A DNA stretch of 35,347 nucleotides from Vibrio sp. MEBiC08052 (GCF_001506075.1 NZ_KQ947476.1:54769-90115), one strand, 5' to 3'; positions 24,921 to 34,669 are shown, counted from the stretch's first letter. Notes: generated by a model not told the origin, from the sequence alone. Program-made: numbers and translations.

Positions 24921-26117
24921 TTAGTATCTCCCTTGTCGTGAACCAGTACGTGGCTGTGCATCATCTTGATTACTACTTTTCTGAGATTCAAGTTCGATGT
25001 GATCATAAAGCGGAGATGACTTCAAATCTCTCTTGGTTTGCGTCTCTCCTTGCCCTGATAATTTATCAATTGGCAGATAAAGTAGGTTACCGCTCGATTT
25101 CGAATCAATCAGAATTTTCGATGAATGAGAGTAAACAGCTTGCATGGTATCGATGTACAAACGGTTTCTTGTCACTTCCGGTGCAGCTTTATATTCAGGA
25201 AGCAGTTTTTCAAACTGGGCAACCTGACCAGAAGCTTCATTCAACACACGTTCACTATACCCTTGGGCTTCTTTTTTCAACCGCTCTGCACGACCAGTCG
25301 CTTTAGGAAGCACCTCATTTTTATAGGCTTCCGCTTCACGAATGAAACGTTCTTCATCTTCTCGGGCTGCAATTGCGTCATCAAACGCGTCTTTAACCTG
25401 CTCCGGTGGACGAGCCGACTGGAAGTTCACATCAACAATCGTTAAGCCCATATCATATTTCTTAATGATGTCATTCAATGTGTCTTGAGTCGTTTCACGG
25501 ATCTGCTGACGGCCACTGGTTAAAATACTATCCATCAACGAATCACCAATGACGGCACGCAATGCAGAATCAGTCGCCTGACGCAGGCTATCATCGGCAC
25601 TAGTGACTTGATAGAGATATTTATATGGATCCGCCACCCGATACTGAATATCCATTCCGACGGTGACCACATTCTCATCTTTTGTCAGCATCAGACCCGT
25701 TGCCCGCAATGAACGGATGGCCTGTACATTGACCGGTTCCACTTCATCGATAAAGCGAGCCCGCCAGTTCAAACCAGGATTGACGATGTGATCAAACTTA
25801 CCCAATCTCAGTAAAACGCCTCGCTCGGCTTCACCGACAGTATAAAATCCGGAGAAAAACCAAATTGCAACAGCGATAACAGCAATGATTCCAAATCCAA
25901 TAGAACCACCACCGGGAAAAGAGGATCCTTTATTACCGCCTCCTTTCTTGCCAAATTTACCGCTAATTTTTTGGCTCAGTTTATTGAAGACTTCATCCAG
26001 ATCCGGTGGTCCTTGATCACGTCCACCACGGTCACCATGGTCTTTATTGCCCCACGGATCTTTATCACGGTCATTATTACTATTACCGTTGTTATTACCA
26101 GGCTCATTCCACGCCAT
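24921..26117 (-). CDS. hflK: HflK, FtsH protease modulator
   Basis: The partner of HflC in the FtsH-HflKC supercomplex. It opens with a disordered Asn/Asp/Gly-rich cytosolic segment (WNEPGNNNGNSNND) and a Lys/Gly-rich stretch. A membrane helix near residues 75-92 (IGFGIIAVIAVAIWFFSGFY) and an SPFH domain with EAERGVLLRLGKF follow. The 398 residues match the family. It overlaps nothing but lies 45 bp after hflX in the same operon. Confidence 0.96.
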   Translation of the reverse strand: MAWNEPGNNNGNSNNDRDKDPWGNKDHGDRGGRDQGPPDLDEVFNKLSQKISGKFGKKGGGNKGSSFPGGGSIGFGIIAVIAVAIWFFSGFYTVGEAERGVLLRLGKFDHIVNPGLNWRARFIDEVEPVNVQAIRSLRATGLMLTKDENVVTVGMDIQYRVADPYKYLYQVTSADDSLRQATDSALRAVIGDSLMDSILTSGRQQIRETTQDTLNDIIKKYDMGLTIVDVNFQSARPPEQVKDAFDDAIAAREDEERFIREAEAYKNEVLPKATGRAERLKKEAQGYSERVLNEASGQVAQFEKLLPEYKAAPEVTRNRLYIDTMQAVYSHSSKILIDSKSSGNLLYLPIDKLSGQGETQTKRDLKSSPLYDHIELESQKSSNQDDAQPRTGSRQGRY

Positions 26118-26162
26118 TAGTAATCTCCATCATTTGATATGACGTTATACTGTAGCAGTCCT

Positions 26163-27452
26163 TTAAGTAACTATAAAGTCACACAAAACTGCGTGTTCTC
26201 TTTTTTCTAGTCTAGACCAATCCGCCTGTTGCATACGAATAGAAATTAATAAATTTCCTTGTTGATCATATGATTCCTGCAAAATTGATCGATTCTTGAA
26301 GAAGAAGCTGCGCATACGACCCTGATGTTCAGGTGGAATACACAGTTGATATTGAACGATTTGTCCGGCTAACCGTTCTGTCAGCGCTTGGAAGAGTAGG
26401 TCAATACCAAGTCCTTCCATTGCCGAAACCCAAACGATTCGAGGGACACCTTCATCATCTCGTTCAATTCTGGGTTGCTGACTTTCCATATTGTCGATCT
26501 TGTTCATCACCAGCAGAACCGGAACTTCATCTGCTTCAATTTCAGCAAGCACATCATCGACAGCTCTTATATTGTCACGAAAACGCTCATCACTTGCATC
26601 TACAACATGTAACAAAATGTCAGCTTCCTGAGTTTCTTGTAATGTTGCTTTAAAAGCAGCCACCAAATCGTGGGGCAAATGACGAATAAATCCTACCGTA
26701 TCAGCCAAAATTGCATTGCCCACATCTTCGAGTTGAATTCTTCTCAACGTAGGATCTAATGTAGCAAATAGCTGGTCGGCAGCATAAACGCCAGCTTCGG
26801 TAATGCAGTTAAATAGTGTCGATTTACCAGCATTCGTATAACCAACGAGTGATATCGTCGGTACTTCAGCACGGTTTCGAGCTCGACGCCCTTGTTCTCG
26901 CTGTTTAGCAACTTTTTCTAAGCGACGCAGTATCGCTTTAATCCGCTCACGCAATAAACGTCTGTCAGTTTCTAGCTGTGTTTCCCCTGGCCCCCGAAGA
27001 CCAATCCCGCCTTTCTGGCGTTCAAGGTGTGTCCACCCCCGAACAAGTCGTGTAGACAAATGGCGAAGCTGGGCAAGTTCGACTTGTAGCTTCCCTTCAT
27101 GGGTTCGTGCTCGCTGAGCAAAGATATCAAGGATCAATCCGGTACGATCAATCACTCGACATTGACACAACTGTTCAAGATTGCGCTCTTGGGCTGGAGA
27201 AAGGGCATGGTTGAAGATCACAACTTCGGCTTCAGTTTGCATCACAGCTTGTGCAATTTCCTGAGCTTTACCCTCACCGACGTAGTATTTGGGGTGCGGA
27301 GCCTGACGACTACCTGTTATCACTTGTAGTGTCGTGACTCCAGCGGAACTAACCAGCATTTCACATTCGCTGAGATCTTCCCACTCCCCTTCTTGCGTAA
27401 AGTTGATATGAACAAGTACGGCTCGCTCACCGGCTTCATAACGGTCAAACAA
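26163..27452 (-). CDS. hflX: Ribosome-associated GTPase HflX
   Basis: A GTPase that splits stalled or heat-damaged 70S ribosomes. The N-terminal HflX domain has YYVGEGKAQEIA and FNHALSPAQERNLE; the central coiled coil GIGLRGPGETQLETDRRLLRERI is the hallmark. The G domain carries G1 GYTNAGKSTLFN, G3 DTVGFI and G4 NKID. The 429 residues are full length. It follows hfq after 32 bp. Confidence 0.97.
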   Translation of the reverse strand: MFDRYEAGERAVLVHINFTQEGEWEDLSECEMLVSSAGVTTLQVITGSRQAPHPKYYVGEGKAQEIAQAVMQTEAEVVIFNHALSPAQERNLEQLCQCRVIDRTGLILDIFAQRARTHEGKLQVELAQLRHLSTRLVRGWTHLERQKGGIGLRGPGETQLETDRRLLRERIKAILRRLEKVAKQREQGRRARNRAEVPTISLVGYTNAGKSTLFNCITEAGVYAADQLFATLDPTLRRIQLEDVGNAILADTVGFIRHLPHDLVAAFKATLQETQEADILLHVVDASDERFRDNIRAVDDVLAEIEADEVPVLLVMNKIDNMESQQPRIERDDEGVPRIVWVSAMEGLGIDLLFQALTERLAGQIVQYQLCIPPEHQGRMRSFFFKNRSILQESYDQQGNLLISIRMQQADWSRLEKREHAVLCDFIVT

Positions 27453-27484
27453 GCTATCAACTCCTTATAAGATATTGTATATGA

Positions 27485-27745
27485 TTAATCGTCTGATTTA
27501 TCTGATGAACGCTCGTTAGCAGGACGATCACCATGATGACTGACTGCACGGGCAGGAACAACCGTTGAAATAGCGTGCTTATATACCATCTGATTCACTG
27601 TGTTTTTCAACAGAATGACAAACTGATCAAACGATTCGATCTGTCCCTGTAATTTAATACCATTAACCAAATAAATGGATACAGGAATACGCTCGCGACG
27701 TAATGCATTTAAGAATGGGTCTTGTAGAGATTGCCCCTTAGCCAT
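27485..27745 (-). CDS. hfq: RNA chaperone Hfq
   Basis: A hexameric Sm-like RNA chaperone that pairs small RNAs with mRNAs. The 86 residues begin AKGQSLQDPFLNALRRERIPVSIYLVNGIKLQG, and the Sm2 motif contains YKHAIS. The C-terminal tail is short, acidic and Ser-rich, as in Vibrio. It lies in the usual miaA-hfq-hflX order, preceded by a 181-bp gap that probably holds its own promoter. Confidence 0.98.
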   Translation of the reverse strand: MAKGQSLQDPFLNALRRERIPVSIYLVNGIKLQGQIESFDQFVILLKNTVNQMVYKHAISTVVPARAVSHHGDRPANERSSDKSDD

Positions 27746-27926
27746 TTTATTTTCCTTATTTTCTATTTGTATTAATTATTTAGCTAGTGGAACCAAGCTT
27801 TGTGCAGCCTTTGCATCCGAGCTAAACGAATAAAGTAACATCCTGAGACACTCAAGTTATGGCGCTTCTGGACCAAAATTTCAAGTGACATGTCCATAAA
27901 GGATGTACGACACAAAAACGATCATA

Positions 27927-28874
27927 TTATACACAGCGTACTCGATAAGAAGCTATCGAATTCGATATAATTTCATACGCTTGTTCAATATTCTCGCTAT
28001 CCAGCCACGTCAGATCATTCCAGCTACGGAGCCAGGTGATCTGGCGTTTGGCTAATTGACGAGTGGCACATATACCACGATAAATTGCTTCATCAAGCGA
28101 ACAGCTTCCGTCTAAATACTCCCACATCTGTCGGTAACCGACACAACGAATAGAAGGTAAATCAGCATGAAGCTCTTGACGAGCATATAACGCTTTGACC
28201 TCATCTTCAAATCCGGCTTCGATCATCTTGTTGAAGCGAATTTCAATTCGCCGATGAAGCTCGGAGCGTTCCTGAGGTGCAATCGCGAACTGTACCACAT
28301 CAAATGGTAGCACTTCTCCCTTTGTTCGCGTCAATTCCGTCAAAGTTTTTCCAGAAATTCGATAAACTTCTAATGCTCTGGATAACCTTTGCGGGTCATT
28401 CGGGTGGATCCGCGTAGCCGACTCAGGATCAATCTCAGCAAGCTGTTGGTGAAGCGCAGACCATCCAGAGTGGGCTGCTTCTTGTTCAATCTGCTGTCGA
28501 ATCTCAGCGTCGGCTGCCGGTAAGGGGGAGAGTCCTTCGAGTAATGCTTTAAAATACAGCATCGTGCCACCAACCAAGAGTGGGATCTTACCGCTTTGCA
28601 CAATCTCGTGCATATGATGAAGTGCGTCCCGGCGAAAATCAGCCGCTGAATAGGCGGATTCCGGTTCCAGTATATCGATTAACCGATGGGGAGCCTGTGC
28701 CAGCTCCGCAGCCGTAGGTTTGGCGGTCCCTATATTCATGCCTCGGTAAATCAATGCAGAATCAACACTGATGATTTCAATAGGAAAATGTTGACATAGC
28801 CGAATTGCTAAGTCAGTTTTTCCTGACGCGGTTGGCCCCATTAAGAATAAGGCCAGAGGTCGTTGTTGGCTCAT
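27927..28874 (-). CDS. miaA: tRNA dimethylallyltransferase MiaA
   Basis: Transfers an isopentenyl group to N6 of A37 in tRNAs reading UNN codons. The P-loop GPTASGKTDLAI, the substrate motif ISVDSALIYRGMNIGTAKP and the C-terminal RQLAKRQITWLRS block are diagnostic. The 315 residues are normal. The start overlaps the mutL stop by 4 bp, indicating coupling. Confidence 0.97.
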   Translation of the reverse strand: MSQQRPLALFLMGPTASGKTDLAIRLCQHFPIEIISVDSALIYRGMNIGTAKPTAAELAQAPHRLIDILEPESAYSAADFRRDALHHMHEIVQSGKIPLLVGGTMLYFKALLEGLSPLPAADAEIRQQIEQEAAHSGWSALHQQLAEIDPESATRIHPNDPQRLSRALEVYRISGKTLTELTRTKGEVLPFDVVQFAIAPQERSELHRRIEIRFNKMIEAGFEDEVKALYARQELHADLPSIRCVGYRQMWEYLDGSCSLDEAIYRGICATRQLAKRQITWLRSWNDLTWLDSENIEQAYEIISNSIASYRVRCV

Positions 28875-30817
28875 GAGTTAAATGCTGTAATCGTTGCCGA
28901 AAAATCCACGGGTCGAACAAAGGCCCTGTCATCTAAAGGCAATTGCTCAAAATAAAGCTGCTCAACTTCAGCTATGAGTTGAATGGCTTGTGACAAAGTG
29001 TAGTCACTTTGTTCAGTATTCGCATAATCTGCGAGCCATTCAGTCACATGGGCTAGCGTTGCGGATGGATCGTTCTGGTTTAAACAAGAAGCGTAAGATA
29101 CCAGATCTGGAATTAATTTCTGCAAATTCTGCTGTCGTAGCGGTTGCGGGACACTCATCACCATTAAGGTATCTGCTGAACGCTTTTTCAACTCAATCCC
29201 AAGTCGCAAAAAAACATCCTGATACGATATCGCGCAGGATAGCTGCTCACGCGTCAACTTCAAAGACAAGGGAACTAAAAGCGGCTGCCCTTTACGAGGT
29301 TGTGAGGTTGCATCAAGCTGTCTTTGCAGTTTCAAATGATTGGCTCTTGCAAGCGCAACCATACAACAGGATGTCCCGGAACTCATTAATAGGAATTTCC
29401 CTTGAATCACCGCAACCGCTTTCCCCAGCATCATGACTTCATCAATATCATCGAACGCTTCTTGGGCATCATGCTCATTCACCACCGACGACTGCTCGTC
29501 AGATGAATCATGGGGCACGCTCATTAATTGCTGATAGATTTTCGCCTCTTTCAGAGAAGTCGCTTTGGTCTGACTCCGGTTCCCTGAGCTACTTCCCCCT
29601 GCCGAAGAAGTCGAGCGGCTGGATTGTGGCTGCCAAGGCTGGGGGGGAGCACTTTCCCGGACACCATCACGGGAGTGACCTGAACCACCTCTTCCCGGAT
29701 AAGATGGCGTTTTATCAATGGCATCCAATAATTGCGGTGAAAGTTGAGTTGGTTCTGAAGCATCATCCGGTGTCTGATAATGAAATGCGGACCGACTGAC
29801 TTCCGGTTCATCGATGTGTTGTCCTTGTGCAAGGGCGCTGCTGATTGCCTGATAGATAAAATCGTGCACCAAACGAGCCTGATGAAAACGCACTTCATGT
29901 TTCGCCGGATGAACATTGACATCGACCTGTCTCGGATCTAATTCAATATACAGTACGTAAGCCGCATACTGATCAGGGCTCAGGCTCCTTTCGTAACTTT
30001 GGCGGATGGCATGATTGATCAGTTTATCTTTCATCATACGGCCGTTAACGTAACAATATTGCAAGTCACTTTGTTGTCTCGCACCTTCAGGTGTCGAGAT
30101 CCATCCATGTAATATCAGCCCTTGATGCTCAAGTTCAACCTTCAACATGTGCCGGACAAACGGCTGACCACAGACAGCAGCAATGCGTTTTTCTTTTTGT
30201 AGTTCTGTTTGTGCGGCCCGATACTGGCGTACCATTTTGCCATTATGTTTCAGGAAAATGGTGACATCAAAACGACTTAATGCAATCCGTTTGAGCACTT
30301 CTTCGATATGGGTAAATTCAGTTTTCTCTGTCCGTAAAAACTTTCTTCTGGCTGGTGTATTAAAAAACAGATCCAAAACTTCAACCGTTGTCCCGACCGG
30401 ATGGGCAGCCGGTTGAAGTTGCACGGCCATATCCCGACCCTCACTATAAGCCAGCCACGCTTCATCCTGCGTTGCCGGTCGTGATGTTAACGACAGACGA
30501 GAAACTGAACTGATACTGGCCAGAGCTTCCCCCCGAAAGCCCAGACTGATAATCGCTTCCAGATCATCGAGAGAATGAATTTTTGAGGTCGCGTGGCGAC
30601 TGAGCGCCAGCGTGAGTTCATCTTTTTCGATCCCATGCCCGTTATCTCTGACACGGATCAGCTTCGCGCCCCCCTTCTCAATATCAACATCAATTCGGGT
30701 TGCACCGGAATCCAGACTATTTTCAACCAACTCTTTTACGACAGAGGCAGGTCTTTCAACAACTTCTCCGGCCGCAATCTGGTTTGCCAGCCGAGCAGGT
30801 AAAATTTTTATCGTCAT
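28871..30817 (-). CDS. mutL: DNA mismatch repair protein MutL
   Basis: The coupling ATPase of methyl-directed mismatch repair, linking MutS to MutH and UvrD. The N-terminal GHKL ATPase has IAAGEVVERPASVVKELVEN, DNGHGI and GFRGEALASISSVS. A Ser/Gln/Gly-rich linker spans ~350-430, and the C-terminal dimerisation domain follows. No endonuclease DQHAxxExxxxE motif is visible, as expected where MutH is used. The 648 residues are typical for Vibrio. Confidence 0.97.
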   Translation of the reverse strand: MTIKILPARLANQIAAGEVVERPASVVKELVENSLDSGATRIDVDIEKGGAKLIRVRDNGHGIEKDELTLALSRHATSKIHSLDDLEAIISLGFRGEALASISSVSRLSLTSRPATQDEAWLAYSEGRDMAVQLQPAAHPVGTTVEVLDLFFNTPARRKFLRTEKTEFTHIEEVLKRIALSRFDVTIFLKHNGKMVRQYRAAQTELQKEKRIAAVCGQPFVRHMLKVELEHQGLILHGWISTPEGARQQSDLQYCYVNGRMMKDKLINHAIRQSYERSLSPDQYAAYVLYIELDPRQVDVNVHPAKHEVRFHQARLVHDFIYQAISSALAQGQHIDEPEVSRSAFHYQTPDDASEPTQLSPQLLDAIDKTPSYPGRGGSGHSRDGVRESAPPQPWQPQSSRSTSSAGGSSSGNRSQTKATSLKEAKIYQQLMSVPHDSSDEQSSVVNEHDAQEAFDDIDEVMMLGKAVAVIQGKFLLMSSGTSCCMVALARANHLKLQRQLDATSQPRKGQPLLVPLSLKLTREQLSCAISYQDVFLRLGIELKKRSADTLMVMSVPQPLRQQNLQKLIPDLVSYASCLNQNDPSATLAHVTEWLADYANTEQSDYTLSQAIQLIAEVEQLYFEQLPLDDRAFVRPVDFSATITAFNS

Positions 30818-30826
30818 AGGATAGGA

Positions 30827-32551
30827 TTATCTATTGGGAATAATGAGTATCTGTTTAATCGCTAACTGATCAGAATGTAGTTGGTTTGCCTGACGGATAC
30901 TTTCGATACTCACACCATAGTCTTTTGCAATCTTACTCAAATACTCACCTCGTTTGACTTGGTGTTTGCGTAAGGGTTTATCTTTCAAGCTCACCGTAAT
31001 TTTCAGCGTCTGCCCGACACGTAACACAGATGAACGAAGTCGATTTTCTTTACGTATGGCATCGACACTCACTTTATACTTACTGGCAATCGCCCCCAAG
31101 TATTCGCCTGATTTAACAGTATGAGTAATCACTTCAGTTTCAACCGGATTTTTGATCTCTGGCACTACAATCGGATTCGTATTACTGCTTGGAATCATGA
31201 GAACCTGTCCAACCGTCAACGTCGATGAGCTCAAGTGGTTCTCACGACTTAATGTATCCGTCGTGACACCATATCTCTGGGCAATCACGGACAAAAACTC
31301 ACCCGCCTGAACCACATGTTTTCTGGCTTTTTTACGGCTGGCAAACAACGTTCCTTCCGGTGGTGTATCTTCAAAGTAGTTTACAACCGCTTTTGCTATC
31401 GCCTCTGAAAGCTTATTCTGATGACTGCTCTGAAATAACATCCGCTCCTCTGTCGGATTAGAAATAAAACCCGTTTCAACCAGAACAGACGGAATATCCG
31501 GAGATTTCAGTACCGCGAGACTCGCATTGACTGGCGTCTTTTTATGTAGCCGGGCAACTTTCCCCAACTCTTTCAAAATATCTCTGGCAACTTTGTAACC
31601 TTCTTTCTGAGAATGGCTAAATTGCAAATCCAAGAGAGTCTGACTAATGTTTTTATCATTATTTCTCTTCGCCAAAACCTGACCGGCACCACCAAGTAAC
31701 TCAGACTGTCGCTCATGATCTTCGACCCATTTGGCAATTTCAGTATTGGCACGACGGGTATTCAGCACAAAAACAGAAGCACCTCTGGGTTGTGGAGATG
31801 TAAATGCATCTGCATGAATGGAAATCAACAGATGCGCTTTATTTTTTCTGGCAATATCAGAACGCCGGTTCAGATTGACAAAATAATCCCCTTTACGGGT
31901 CAGTACCGCTTTCATACCGGGGACTGCATTCAATTGGGCGGCTAGCTTTTTCGCCACACTTAATGTCACATTTTTCTCGTATTTTCCCTTTGGCCCGATA
32001 GAACCGGGATCTTCCCCACCGTGTCCAGCGTCAATCGCGACGACAATATCGGCATTCCCTTGATACTGAGAAGCATCTTTCGCGACCTGAGCAGCCGAAG
32101 AAGAAGAGGAAGCACCGGAATCTGAACTCGATTCATCATGAGGCAAGTCAATTACCAGACGATGCCCATATTCCTGTTTTGGCGTTGGAGCCAGTTTAAA
32201 TATTTGTGGTGAGACTTTTTTCTTGAGCTCGAACACCAGACGATAAGTGCCCGACTTTGGTGGGGAGCTCTTTCTGATTTTGTTCAGCACATCGCTATCA
32301 CTGACCGAGATCGGAAGCTTAGCCCGAACATCAGTATCCAGCAGATCAACCACAAGTCGATGAGGATGACTCAGTGTGAAATAACTGTAATGAGCTTCTT
32401 CACTCAGATCGATGACGACACGTGTTTCATCGGGAGAGGGCCAAACTCGAATACCTTGAATTGAATTCGCCTGCGCAAACAGGCTGACAGATAAGGTTAC
32501 GAACCCCAAAAAGACAAAAATAAAAGAATAAAGGTACTTACCGTTTCTCAT
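30827..32551 (-). CDS. amiB: N-acetylmuramoyl-L-alanine amidase AmiB with three LysM domains
   Basis: A periplasmic zinc amidase that cuts septal peptidoglycan for daughter-cell separation. A signal peptide (1-28) is followed by an AMIN domain (~30-130), an acidic Ser-rich linker, and an Amidase_3 domain (~170-390) with the zinc ligands in DAGHGGEDPG, the Glu of GKYEKN, SIHADAF and VETGFISN. Three LysM repeats occupy ~411-454, 476-519 and 529-572 (for example VQAGEFLSVIAQRYGV). The stop is 9 bp before mutL and the start overlaps tsaE by 4 bp. Confidence 0.96.
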   Translation of the reverse strand: MRNGKYLYSFIFVFLGFVTLSVSLFAQANSIQGIRVWPSPDETRVVIDLSEEAHYSYFTLSHPHRLVVDLLDTDVRAKLPISVSDSDVLNKIRKSSPPKSGTYRLVFELKKKVSPQIFKLAPTPKQEYGHRLVIDLPHDESSSDSGASSSSSAAQVAKDASQYQGNADIVVAIDAGHGGEDPGSIGPKGKYEKNVTLSVAKKLAAQLNAVPGMKAVLTRKGDYFVNLNRRSDIARKNKAHLLISIHADAFTSPQPRGASVFVLNTRRANTEIAKWVEDHERQSELLGGAGQVLAKRNNDKNISQTLLDLQFSHSQKEGYKVARDILKELGKVARLHKKTPVNASLAVLKSPDIPSVLVETGFISNPTEERMLFQSSHQNKLSEAIAKAVVNYFEDTPPEGTLFASRKKARKHVVQAGEFLSVIAQRYGVTTDTLSRENHLSSSTLTVGQVLMIPSSNTNPIVVPEIKNPVETEVITHTVKSGEYLGAIASKYKVSVDAIRKENRLRSSVLRVGQTLKITVSLKDKPLRKHQVKRGEYLSKIAKDYGVSIESIRQANQLHSDQLAIKQILIIPNR

Positions 32552-33012
32552 AACTCCAACTGACTCAGTAACGTTCGTCCATATTCACTGTTTGCAGACA
32601 GAACAACAATCCTGCTCTCTCCATCGTAGCGAATCTCTATCTCTATATCAGCCGAGGGTAATAGGCCGGCACCTTTTTCCGGCCACTCAACCAAACAAAT
32701 TGCATCCGGGGAAAAATAATCTCGGATTCCCATAAACTCGAGCTCTTCAGGGTCAGCCAGCCGATAGAGATCAAAATGATAGACTTGCCATCGCTCCAGT
32801 TGGTAAGGCTCGACCAAGGTGTAAGTCGGACTCTTCACATTCCCCTGATGTCCTAAAGCTTGAATAAACCCTCGGCACAACGTTGTTTTTCCTGCCCCTA
32901 AATCACCATGCAAATAGAACGTTGTTTGACGAGAACATATCAAAGCAAGATGACTGCCCAGTCTTACGGTTTCAGTCTCATCCTTTAATAACAGTACCTT
33001 CGTCTTCATCAA
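32548..33012 (-). CDS. tsaE: tRNA threonylcarbamoyladenosine synthesis ATPase TsaE
   Basis: The ATPase subunit working with TsaB and TsaD in N6-threonylcarbamoyl-A37 formation. Walker A is GDLGAGKTTLCRGF, followed by VKSPTYTLVEPY and FDLYRLADPEELEFMG, all family signatures. The 154 residues match. First gene of the leftward superoperon here. No nnr gene precedes it, unlike the queG-nnr-tsaE order of E. coli. Confidence 0.96.
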   Translation of the reverse strand: MMKTKVLLLKDETETVRLGSHLALICSRQTTFYLHGDLGAGKTTLCRGFIQALGHQGNVKSPTYTLVEPYQLERWQVYHFDLYRLADPEELEFMGIRDYFSPDAICLVEWPEKGAGLLPSADIEIEIRYDGESRIVVLSANSEYGRTLLSQLEL

Positions 33013-33206
33013 TCCGATCTCTTATTGTTAACAAATTCATTTAGGGTCTCCGATAGTAAACTGGGTTGGAATCAAGAGACAAGTACTCTTCTGTAAGGGA
33101 TTGGAAAAAACGTTCCTGATTCCCCCCATAATTCTCCAAGGCCACTCACTGGATCTGCCCATATGGATCCGTTAAGATCCTTGTCCCTTTTTACCGAGTG
33201 AGCATC
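33013..33206. other. Divergent promoter region tsaE / queG
   Basis: About 190 bp separate the divergent genes. GGAATCA near 33067 and TGATTCC near 33117 form a spaced inverted pair, and GGATC/GATCC elements cluster at 33155-33180. No specific operator is recognised. There is no room for nnr. Confidence 0.5.
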
Positions 33207-34322
33207 ATGGACTATCAGGCATTAGCAGATAAAATCAAAATCTGGGCTCAGGCGCTTGGATTTGAAAAAGTCGGTATCTGTGATGTTGATCTCACCGAGC
33301 ATGAGGCTGAGCTGCAACGCTGGCTCGATGCAGGATATCACGGGGAGATGGACTGGATGGCACGTCACGGGATGTTGCGGGCAAGACCTCAAGAACTTCA
33401 TCCGGGCACAATACGTGTTATCAGCGTTCGAATGAATTACCTACCGCCACAAGCCCACTTTGCCAGTAATCTGAATACACCAACACATGCTTATATTAGT
33501 CGCTATGCGCTGGGACGTGATTATCACAAGCTGGTGAGAAAACAGCTGAAAAAGCTCGGGGATAAAATCAGACAAGAGATCGGGGAACTCAATGATCGAC
33601 CTTTTGTTGATTCAGCCCCGATTTTAGAACGTCCCCTTGCTCAAAAAGCCGGACTCGGCTGGACAGGGAAACACTCATTGATTCTGGATCAAGATGCTGG
33701 TTCATGGTTTTTCCTCGGGGAATTACTGGTCGATATTCCGCTACCCGTTGATCAGCCCAGCCAGAACCAATGTGGTACTTGTCGATCTTGTATTACCTCT
33801 TGCCCGACGGGTGCAATTGTCGCTGACGGTGTTGTTGATGCAAGACGCTGCATTTCATATCTCACCATTGAATTTTCCGGAATCATCCCGCTTGAGTTTC
33901 GTAAAGCAATTGGTAACCGCATTTATGGATGTGATGATTGCCAGTTGGTTTGCCCTTGGAATCGCTCTGCTTCTCTCACCGATCAACCAGACTTTCATCG
34001 TAGAGATGTCTTTTCTCATCCGGATCTGGTTGAGCTATTTGCGTGGGAGGAAGAAACTTTCTTACAAAATACCGAAGGTTCTGCTATTCGACGTATCGGC
34101 CACCAACAATGGCTAAGAAATATTGCGATCGCCATGGGAAATGCTCCCTATTCAGAACGGATTGCACTAGCCTTAGAAAAGCGTCTGGGAGAAACAGAGT
34201 TACTGGATGTTCATATCCGTTGGTCATTAGAGCAACATCAACAGAAACAACGGCAAGAACAAAATCGGAAGCATGAACGGCTGATTCGTATCATTCAGAA
34301 GGGATTGCCCAGAGACGCATAG
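33207..34322 (+). CDS. queG: Epoxyqueuosine reductase QueG
   Basis: The final enzyme of queuosine biosynthesis, reducing epoxyqueuosine in tRNA with cobalamin and two [4Fe-4S] clusters. The cluster ligands are in CGTCRSCITSCPTGA and CDDCQLVCPWN; the FVDSAPILERPLAQKAGLGW motif and the HEAT-like C-terminus ending KGLPRDA match E. coli closely. I start at ATG 33207, which has GAGTG upstream, giving 371 residues; GTG 33198 would add three residues with no ribosome site. Confidence 0.96.
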   Translation: MDYQALADKIKIWAQALGFEKVGICDVDLTEHEAELQRWLDAGYHGEMDWMARHGMLRARPQELHPGTIRVISVRMNYLPPQAHFASNLNTPTHAYISRYALGRDYHKLVRKQLKKLGDKIRQEIGELNDRPFVDSAPILERPLAQKAGLGWTGKHSLILDQDAGSWFFLGELLVDIPLPVDQPSQNQCGTCRSCITSCPTGAIVADGVVDARRCISYLTIEFSGIIPLEFRKAIGNRIYGCDDCQLVCPWNRSASLTDQPDFHRRDVFSHPDLVELFAWEEETFLQNTEGSAIRRIGHQQWLRNIAIAMGNAPYSERIALALEKRLGETELLDVHIRWSLEQHQQKQRQEQNRKHERLIRIIQKGLPRDA

Positions 34323-34393
34323 CTCGTTGTCCCGTCAAGCTATCCACTCAGCAAAATTACAACTTATTTTGACATGATGCCCAAATATTTTGG

Positions 34394-34402
34394 TGTGGAA
34401 AA
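34394..34402 (-). promoter_or_regulatory. DnaA box (TTTTCCACA)
   Basis: The minus strand reads TTTTCCACA, which fits the relaxed DnaA consensus TTWTNCACA. It is 257 bp from the perfect inverted pair. Confidence 0.5.
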
Positions 34403-34441
34403 AACTTTCACTTTCACTTTTTTTGTTTGTTATCGGAAGAG

Positions 34442-34450
34442 TTAACCACA
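34442..34450 (+). promoter_or_regulatory. Degenerate DnaA box (TTAACCACA)
   Basis: One mismatch, at position 4, from TTATCCACA. It could be a weak DnaA site cooperating with neighbours, or chance. Confidence 0.35.
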
Positions 34451-34532
34451 TTACAAAGGTATGACAAGGATCAATGCATGAAATAAGAAAGATCAATCTC
34501 AAATGCTGACTATCGCTGCAAAAAATAACTAA

Positions 34533-34552
34533 AATCATTAAAAAACATATAG
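34533..34552. repeat. 20-bp repeat shared with the NRPS-zur gap
   Basis: AATCATTAAAAAACATATAG occurs identically at 5478-5497, and a diverged version lies near 5851-5868. The element is AT-rich, so low complexity weakens the case, but an exact 20-mer is unusual. Confidence 0.5.
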
Positions 34553-34650
34553 TTAACAAAAATAAGCATTTCCGACTATAACTCAGTTATTTTACAAGAT
34601 CTTTTGCTATCCCCTTTCCCTATATCGCCAAAAACAGATTACCCACTGAC

Positions 34651-34659
34651 TTATCCACA
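34651..34659 (+). promoter_or_regulatory. Perfect consensus DnaA box
   Basis: TTATCCACA, identical to the strongest E. coli oriC boxes. It faces the box at 34670-34678 across a 10-bp spacer. Confidence 0.85.
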
Positions 34660-34669
34660 AAACATATTC

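Noticed and set aside
28990..29436. A 148-codon plus-strand frame opposite mutL
   Set aside because: Antisense shadow of MutL with no recognisable motif or ribosome site.
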